The notes beneath the pieces are model-generated. The model was not told the DNA's origin and did not search any database. It saw nothing but the letters and a program-made list of their open reading frames with translations. Source: Lasiosphaeria ovina (taxonomy: Eukaryota > Ascomycota > Sordariomycetes > Sordariales > Lasiosphaeriaceae). From it: DNA of 64,000 nucleotides. The stretch covers positions 1,054,001-1,118,000 of the forward strand of contig JAULSN010000010.1 of the NCBI GenBank assembly GCA_033439765.1. Reading direction: 5' to 3'. Made by a program: the position numbers and the translations under genes. Of this stretch, positions 56,665-64,000 are shown in pieces; positions within the stretch are counted from its first letter, which is position 1, and every line of letters begins with the position of its first letter.

Positions 56665-58096
56665 TTGCGAGAGACGTGTTATTGTCTCGAGGGGAGAAAA
56701 CAGGAGAACAAGCAAAGGGAAGGGGACATGATGGGATCATGATCAAGAAAAAGAAAAAAAGAAAGAAAAAAAAGGGATTGTCTTCTCAAGGAAGGATGGC
56801 TCCATCAAGCATACGCCGCGAGTCTCTGACAAGTGTGTGTTATTGTGTTGCTGCGTTGTAATTGTCTAGGGATCTTAAATAGGCCGGACCCTTTCTGTTT
56901 TTTTTTTCGGTGTGTTTGTTGCATATTGGATAATAAAACTCATGAAATTTTCGAATCTCGCTCCTGTGTATTAATTATGGCCCTAGTGAGCCCAAGAAGG
57001 ATCCAGTTTCTGCCCCTTTATTTGACCAATCCTGTGAACAAGCGTATGTTTTCTTTCGTTTACTTCAGAAGTGACTTCTAGATCTATCACCAAAGTGAAG
57101 TGGCCTATACGTGACTAAGACTATTAGTTTCATGTAGAACCGTCTCGAGCGGCCACCCATCTCTCTATCCGCAATGTTAACGTATATCACAAGCACGGAC
57201 AGCCGCGCATGGATACAAGCAGAACTTCTGGAGATTTGCTCTTGTCTATCTGCCTACCTAGCAAACTATTTACCTGGCTATACGACAACCCGTCAAGGAA
57301 CCCTGTCTGACAACGAAGACAACCCTCGCTCCCTAACACAACACACACAGAGAAAACCCATATCCACCGTAGAGGATCAGCAAACAAGCGGAACACACCC
57401 CGCGCAGGGTCCCACGCCACGAATGAGCCAGGCCGACTTACATGCCCGCCCGGCCCAAGGACTACCCGGTCCGCCGCCTTGCCGCGATAGCAAAGCCATT
57501 TAGCTCTCTTCCAGTATCCCCTGCCAAGACACACAGACAGTTACTTGCCGCCACAAGAGTCCTCAGACGGTTTGAAAGATCGCCAGCCGGCTCAACGGCC
57601 TTTTGCCTGGCGAGCGAGCGGCAAAAGTGGCCCCGCCCTCGGAGAGAGGAGGCGACACATTTTGTATACCAGCCAGCACAGCGAGCGGACGAGATCTCGT
57701 GTTAGAATGGGTACAGTACTGCAGTATTTCCATATCAGACAGAGCTCTCAGAAGATCAGAAGAGGCAGTGGCGGCGGCGGCGGAATAAAATCTCCCCATC
57801 AACCGGTTCAAAAAACAGAGCAAAAAACAGAAAAATACAAGACACCAAAAAAATAGGATTGCATCCCCCGTGCCAGCGCCTGCTCTCCCCACCCCCCAGG
57901 ACCAGGTAGGTTAGTCATCACCTAGCCACTGCAGAGCACCGCAGTCAAAAGCCCGGCAGGCGTATTAAAACGCCAAGTATAAAAAAGTAGATACACAAGA
58001 AATTAGACAATAGAGACACAGTCCGTGGAAAGTGATGGGCGTCAAACCCCAATGTCAAACGGCCTTTCCTCCAACCCCAGACTCAAAGGGAAAAGG
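56665..58096. other. Convergent intergenic region between Hsp20 and HEH1
   Basis: 1.4 kb without a supported gene. It should hold the 3'UTRs of both genes; an A-rich tract follows the Hsp20 stop (about 56740-56775) and AATAAA-like words occur near 56930-56940. Confidence 0.6.
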
Positions 58097-60459
58097 CTAG
58101 TAGATCGGCCTACTCTCCTCCCATTTCCGGAGAGTTTCGGGCTTCTTGTCGGCTCCCTCGAAGTGAAGCTTAGACGACGACAGCCCCGAGTCTTCAATAT
58201 CGCCTCTCACGTCTGGGCCCCATGATACACGCGCGCTCTTACGCCTTCGCGATCCGGATGCTCCTTCGCCGCCGGCGACGAGCCTGCTAGGTCCTATCCA
58301 TTCCCAGGCGCGGCCGACTTCGCCGTTGTGACCCTCTCGCTGGCCCGTGCGGACATTGCTGTTTTGCTCGACAACGGCACGCACGCGTTGCCAGATGCGG
58401 TCCCGCTCGGCCAGGCTGTGCATCGACCGGAGCACGTCATCGCGCAAATTGGGGAGGAAGAGGAAGGCGTCGTCATTGCCGTCTTCGAACGCCATTTCCT
58501 TCTGGGCCGCGAGGCGGTCCAGGACCTGATTTACCAGGGCCGGAACCTGTGCCGACACGGCGCGGTATGATCTGTAGCTGCTCCGAACATACCAGCTCAG
58601 CAGCAACAGCCCGATCAGTCCAGCAATGCCGAGTCGATGTCTTGCCACCCCGAGCTTGACTGATCGCTGGATCGCGCAGGTGTACGAAAGGCGAGCGAGA
58701 GAGGTGGATGATAGTCTGGCATTTGGAAAATAGGCGGCACCTCCGGTTCTATGTGAACGGCGACGGGTCTGGTTAGTCCAGGTGGTCAGATATTGTTTTG
58801 TAACTTAGCAAGAGCAGGATTAAGGGGAATAAAGGTATAATGGGGACGCGGACTCGCAAGGACTTACTCTTCCACCGACTGATCTTCCTGCTGCACCTCG
58901 ACCTCGTCCCTGGACTTGATTTCTCCGATAGCCGCAGCCCAGAGCTCGTCGAACTCTTCCGCAGCCATCCGCTTGCTCCGCTTCTTGCTCAGCACTTCCT
59001 TCAGCTCCAGTTCCTCGATGGAAGGGGTATCCAGTGGCTGATTGTCTGGCTCGACAGGCTCGCCACATTCGAACTTGGCCCTTCGGTCCCGCAGTTCTTC
59101 AACTGCTCTGTCGGCAACAGCCTGAACTCGACGAACTTTCTCGCCGTCGGGCTCACAAGTGGGCGGAAGTGGAACAATGCCGCCCAAGGCAAGGGGGTGG
59201 GGCTTGAGGACAAAATCGGGCTCGCAGCGAACCAAAAAGTCCTCGTAGCAGTAAGCGTGGGGAGGGCAAGGCTCGCATTCTATCTCCACGAGCGTAGCAA
59301 CCCAGTCAGGGAGCTCAAGATCCTGCAATCCCGCCTTTTCGACCCACTCAGTAGCCCATTCGGGAAACTCAATGTTCGCTGGAATGAGCCGACTTTGCTC
59401 TTGACCAAGCCCGCAATACCCCACTGCGATCTTCTGCTGTCGATACCAACCACCGTAGGCGGCCAAAAGGACCGTGACGAGCGACAAAATGGGCAGGGAA
59501 AGACGGCTTCGCCGCGATTTCCTTGACGCCCCGCTGCGAGCAATGGCCAGTTCGGGGTGGGCCTGTTCCTCCTGAGCAAGGGCGAGCTGCTCGTCCGGAG
59601 TGAACTCTTCACCAGGTTCGATGGTTGCTAAGACAGACGGGGGTGTTTTCGGCAGACCAACCTGGCTAATGGGCACCTCAAAACCTCTCGAGGCGGTTGT
59701 CGATCCATTCAAATTGCTGAATATGGGACCGTCGGTTCGTCGTCTGCCTGCAGAAGGGGTACTTTTGGCCTTGGCTGTCGAGTCCATGCCTGTGGTCTTG
59801 CGACGATTGCTCGGCGTCTTGATGACGGCAGGTGGTGAGCTCCCTCCGCTCTGGAACGGGTTGTCGGTGGAGAAGACGTCTGCGGTTTCGGGTGTGTGCT
59901 TGAAGAAAACCTCCTCCTCCTCAGGCGGCTCGAGCTTGGGAGCCGGCGTTGGGCGCCTGTCCCGTCTGACAGATCGAGACGCCGCGGCGTCGGTATCGGG
60001 CGCCGTGTCTGTATCGGAAGCTGTGGGCAACTGGGCGCTCGCAGATCGCGATTGCCTCTTGCGCGGGCTCGCCCGCGAAGGTGCGGGCGGTGCATGCGGG
60101 AGTTCGGGGTCTTCAGACTCGCGCTTCACCCGCGTAGTTTTTCTCGGCGAGCGAGCACGCGAGGCCGGAGCAGGCGGAGGCATCAGGTCCTGCTCGTTGG
60201 AGAAGTCGGTGCTCGTGGTGCTCTGGGAGTCGGCATCAACGATGCCTCGGCTAGACCGTTTCGCGCGGGCGCGCGCGGCCAGAATCTTCTTCGATTGTGG
60301 AACGACTTCGTCGTTGAAGAGATCAATCAGTTGCTGCTTCTTGGCTGTGGCGTTATAGTTGACGTTGTGCGTGACCAGGATTGATCGCAGACGCGGAACT
60401 GTCAGCGACCATGCATCGAAGTCCTCCTGCAGGTAGTCGACGCTCTCCGAGTCTGACAT
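58097..60459 (-). CDS. SRC1: Inner nuclear membrane protein HEH1/SRC1 (MAN1-like)
   Basis: Two exons (60459-58868, 58748-58097) encode 747 residues. The 119-bp intron has a GTAAGT donor and CATAG acceptor, and joins QSVEE to the TM2 region with phase maintained. The N-terminus (about 10-55) is a HeH/LEM-like fold: YLQEDFDAWSLTVPRLRSILVTHNV and ATAKKQQLIDLFNDEV. A basic, Ser/Pro-rich linker (PRKTTRVKRE, SPRKRQSRS) can serve as nuclear localisation signal and DNA-binding arm. TM1 is about 321-340 (PILSLVTVLLAAYGGWY). The MAN1-Src1 C-terminal domain follows, with a Cys-rich lumenal segment (IECEPCPPHAYCY, RCEPDF, TCEPDGEKV). TM2 is at about 571-590 (LGIAGLIGLLLLSWYV), then a nucleoplasmic winged-helix-like tail (RDRIWQRVRAVVEQNSNV). 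The family tethers chromatin and rDNA to the nuclear envelope and works with ESCRT-III in pore quality control. Both exons are needed for the full domain set. Confidence 0.92.
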
Positions 60460-61673
60460 GTTGACGGTTGGGTTGAATTTGCGACCAGCTGGATCAGAGT
60501 CGAAACTGGGTCGAGTCGGGACGGAATGTATTATTATTAAGCGCCTGGCAGCGCAGAGCCGAAGGTTAGGAGGAAGAAGTTGATGCGTGCACGCCTCTCA
60601 AGTCTGAAGCAGAGTGGCAGAACTGATACGTAGATGGACCGGAGTCAACCAACTGTCGCAGACAAGTCGCGGGCTTATCACGCTGCGCTTTGATTTTGGA
60701 ACCCAAGCGATGCAGGTGCAGACAGGCACCTGCAACAGATGGTGTGCGATTAAATCAAATGCGCTTACTCCAGACAAAGAGGGCCGACTGAAAGGACGGC
60801 GCCAGACCACGATGGAAGGAGGGAAAAGGGTGTGCGTGGTGGGAATTCGTGTTGATGTTGGCAAGTGGATTAAACAGCTCCAGTCTTCGAGGGCCCAAGC
60901 TACGGAGTAGTAATCGGTACCTCGACAATCGCCGCAAGCTCGCTCGCAGCTGATTGATGACGAAAGCGGAGCTTTTTGGTTGTCGGTGGCAACAACTTGG
61001 CCAAGCGGGCGCCTTGGCAAAATCTGCTCGAAAAACCAGCCACGTCAGCTGCGCCATATGTTGCGCCACATGTTGTTCTCCCCAATTCGACCCCCTCCCT
61101 TATCCATATCATTATTTACCTGATATAATCCTCTCATAACATAGCACTTGGTTCCCAAGCAGTCATCTATCAGCCACCAGACCATAGGGGCTTCTGTAAT
61201 CTCGAAAATCAACTGCTGAGGCCCATAGCCTTGACCATGGCCCGGCGACAAAGGAATCCGAATAAAGAAAGTCCGGGCAAAGGACAGGGGCTCAGCAAGA
61301 CGACAGTGCTGGCCGGTTCCCATGATGTTCCGCCCTCAGCACCGAGGAAGGACATGAACTAAATACCGGTGTGATTGAACGTGTTTATCATCAAATCAAT
61401 AGGAAAACCTAGACTTGCCCCTCTTGCCAGCCACCCCAGCTTCAGCCTTAAACTCGACGCTTCTTTTTTGTCGAAAATCTTAGGGCTTCATTTCTGTGAT
61501 AAACTCACTACATAAGACTTTTTCTTCTTCAACACCTTTCCAACAGCCTCCAAGCTGCGTATCCGTTGCCCCCTATCTAATTTCATTCCCGCGCGTAAAC
61601 TGAAGCCAGCCGCGCCTCCGCCTCCTTGCCCAAAGAGCCACCAGTCCTCATCTCGTACTACTTCGCCCTTAAA
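60460..61673. other. Intergenic region between HIS1 and HEH1
   Basis: 1.2 kb holding the HEH1 promoter and the 3' end of HIS1. A few 60-140-codon frames on both strands have no recognisable domain. I see no tRNA or other RNA gene. Confidence 0.6.
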
Positions 61674-62872
61674 TCAACTGCCCCTGGTATTGTGGATATC
61701 CAAGACCAAGATGTCCGTTGCTCCAATCTTCATCAGCTCGTCCATAACCGGGGCAATGCGCTTTTTCTCGACCATTGCACTGACGGCCACCCAGCCGTCC
61801 TCATCCAAAGACGTGACGGATGGCGCGCGCTTTCCAGGCGTGATTTTGGTCGCGTCCGAAAGGCTCGTTCTCGGAATGTTGTACTGGCACAAGACGTATT
61901 TCTGTGCAGTAATAACGCCACCGATACGCGCCGCAATCAGGTCCACCATGGCAGGGTTGCTGGGCGCCTTTGACTTGATCAAGATGGCAGATGACTCCAC
62001 TACCGTGTCTATGGCCATGAGTCCGGCCGCTTTCATGGTCTCTCCAGATTCTGTGGCCACAAGTTAGCGGAGAGCACAGGGTGGGTAAGGAGCCGCCAAA
62101 TCGAGCCAATTGACGGAAAGCGAATACGTACCAACAAGGTCAACAATTCCATCAGCTACACCCAATGCACAGGCCGCTTCGACACTACCGCTGAGCTCGA
62201 TGATCTTGGTGCGTAGCTTGCGACTCGCAAAGTCGGCGTTGGGGTCTGTCACGCCTTCCTTCTCGAGTTCTAGACGGGCAAAGTACTCGTGGGCCAGATG
62301 CACAAAGCTCGTCCCAACGTTCTTCCCAATAAGGTCCTTGCCCTCAGTGTACCCGCCCTTGGCAGGTGCCTGGACCTGAAGGCGGCAAGCGCCGAATCCG
62401 AGGTCCATGACCGTCTCACAGCCTTGTGCTTTGTCTGACGGGTCGGGGCTCCCGTCGCCGCTCATGCGACGGGCGCGGGCCAATTCGCGCATGCCAGCAT
62501 CGTGTTCCCTCACTTGGTCGAAGCCGGTGATTCCTAGGTCGACACGGCCCTCGCCAACGAAAGTGGGGATGTCTGCGGCGGGCAGAAAGACGAGGGCGAT
62601 GGGCAGATTCTTGACGAGCGCAATGTCGAGGCGGTTCTCGCGCTTGAATTGGATGTCGGCGCCCTCGAGGAGGTTCAGACTAGCCTGGAGGAGGCGACCC
62701 TCTTTGAGAAGAGGCAGAAACCAGTTAATACAACCCCCAAGTAGCCAAGAGTAAGCGCGCCCGCGCGGGCAGGAGAGGGAATAGAGATGTGTGATGTGGG
62801 CGACCCACTCTTGGGCACTGCGAAGAGCAGGCGGCCTTCGAGGCTTTGCAGTGGCGTCAGCTCGTCTGCCAT
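61674..62872 (-). CDS. HIS1: ATP phosphoribosyltransferase (histidine biosynthesis, first step)
   Basis: Three exons (62872-62809, 62701-62132, 62050-61674) encode 336 residues. The introns are 107 and 81 bp; splicing restores the invariant family segments FAVPKKGRLLQ at the first junction and IVDLVESGETMKAAGL at the second. The enzyme condenses ATP and PRPP to phosphoribosyl-ATP in the cytosol. Visible motifs are ADIPTFVGEGRVDLGITGFDQV (PRPP/ATP-site region), GFGACRLQVQAP, and IDLVG-like ADGIVDLV. The C-terminal 90 residues (APSVTSLDEDGWVAVSAMVEKKR, then MDELMKIGATDILVLDI) form the regulatory domain of the long HisG type, which binds histidine for feedback inhibition. An insertion (ARARRMSGDGSPDPSDKAQGCE) sits between core motifs and is variable in fungi. 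The gene would be expected under general amino-acid control, but I saw no clear TGACTCA in the nearby upstream DNA. Confidence 0.96.
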
Positions 62873-64000
62873 GCTCGCGGAGTGTCGACTACCGAGGGGG
62901 AGGAGCCAACGGTCTGGCGGAGGGCAAGGAGAAGAGGGAGGCGGGGGACCAACTGATTTACAAGATCCATGGCCGGCTTGCCGAACCAGGACGTGGCGCT
63001 TGGGCAGGAAGAGGGAAAGGACTATGCGCCTCTCGACAGGCTGTAGTGGGCGGATATCGCGCAAAGGCGGAGAGAGACCTGCAGGAAGAGAACCGTGGGC
63101 CGCAAGTCAGTCGGGCTGCCGCAGCGATGTTACCAGACGCACCAAGCAAGCACAACGGCAGCATGGGGGGGTTCACGTAGCCAGAAACGGGGGTTCGAGG
63201 ACGAGCAGATGGATTGGGGGGGAACGTACTGCACAAGTGTCTAAATGGTCCAATCCGCGGTCGAGATATTTAGCACGCAACACTTTTGCGTTTGCGGTAT
63301 ACGGGAATGGGCTATAATATTCAGCCGCTCTCAATCCCAAGTTGTCGTAGAATGGAGTTCGAGTTGGAGCCCACGTTCCTGGATCGGAGCCCCGGGCTGG
63401 GTGCCCCTCGTCGAAAGTGTGGGGGAGGTGACTCTACGGTTCCCTTCCATCCATGTACCTTAACTTCTGAAAGGCGGGGCCGGGGGCCGGTTCCGATCCG
63501 ACATGACTGGCTGTGGTTTATTCGCATCCCGACAATGCTAAGCAGGTTTGTATCTATTCACAACGTTGTCGCCTTCTATTCGATGCCCGCCTGCGGCTTG
63601 CCGATTCACGTCTGCAGCTTTCTTTTTGAATCCCCGAGCTGCGGAAGATGCTACACGAATTGCTGCGCAGCGCTGCAACGTCATCTCTGTGTTTGCCATG
63701 GTTGTTGAGCCGGCTGGGTAGCTGATAAAACTGTCACCAGCTCCTCTTACTTGAACGGAGGGTGGTCAGCCTCCCGTCGTCTATCCCCAGAGTCCCAATT
63801 ATCTCAAACAAGGCGTCGAGTAGCTCCGAATCCGCAGTAGCTCCGGCCATGCCGGCGCTCTCACCTGGTTCCTTTTTTGTCTTCTCTCTTACAAGCTTAC
63901 ACATACCCGCCTTTGCAAAGGCTGGACTTGACTGTCCATCTTTTCGTTACGACTGCATTGGATATTTGGAGCGGTGCAGTTGGAAAGGTGGACAATGGAC
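62873..64000. other. HIS1 upstream region to window end
   Basis: 1.1 kb with the HIS1 promoter and no supported gene. Frames up to 176 codons overlap each other and lack recognisable domains. A gene could begin beyond the right edge. Confidence 0.5.

Overview
The window is nuclear DNA of a filamentous ascomycete, most likely a Sordariomycete. The genes carry short introns of about 50-250 bp with GTAAGT/GTANGT donors, CTAAC-like branch points and CAG/TAG acceptors. The recognisable proteins are fungal (MPH1, MEX67, PMT4, HIS1, HEH1/SRC1, a NUC-1/PHO4 bHLH factor). Intergenic DNA is long and rich in microsatellites, and one AT-rich, ORF-free island looks like the footprint of repeat-induced point mutation (RIP). 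No bacterial operon, CRISPR array, rRNA or convincing tRNA is visible. All functional calls come from reading motifs and remembered family features; no search was run.

Layout. 1-9 kb: a Myb/SANT protein (2233-3144, +) and a membrane-anchored cytochrome P450 (6806-8545, -), separated by microsatellite-rich DNA. 9-15 kb is the most accessory-looking part. It holds a frameshifted kinase-like pseudogene (10442-11380, -), an AT-rich probable RIP relic (about 11.9-13.1 kb) and an intronless fusion of a MarR-type winged helix with a GNAT acetyltransferase (13443-14606, +), an architecture best known from bacteria. 15-26 kb is conserved: a two-TM protein with a probable GC-AG intron, a RidA/Mmf1 gene with a 17-bp micro-exon, the ER O-mannosyltransferase PMT4 with a predicted 5'UTR intron, and a three-finger C2H2 factor with two stop-free 3n introns. 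26-33 kb is gene-poor, with a Cys-containing orphan (29582-30193, -) and an acidic orphan with an internal 117-bp duplication (31519-32799, +). 33-41 kb: MPH1 (-) and MEX67 (+), divergent across 2.2 kb. 41-51 kb: a gene-poor 5 kb, then a Kelch-like single-pass membrane protein (45836-48217, +). 51-64 kb: NUC-1/PHO4-type bHLH factor (+), a large Hsp20 protein (+), the inner nuclear membrane protein HEH1/SRC1 (-), and ATP phosphoribosyltransferase HIS1 (-).

The genes do not form one pathway: this is a housekeeping neighbourhood interrupted by a small accessory pocket. The most unusual items are the MarR-GNAT fusion beside the RIP island, with a direct repeat carrying two Gcn4/CPC1-type sites upstream; the RidA micro-exon and apparent dual-start arrangement; the in-frame introns of the zinc-finger and two-TM genes; the Hsp20 protein with a 300-residue Gly/His-rich extension and a polyalanine insertion in its alpha-crystallin domain; and a dispersed TAGGTA/TACCTA-rich motif that recurs in many intergenic regions.
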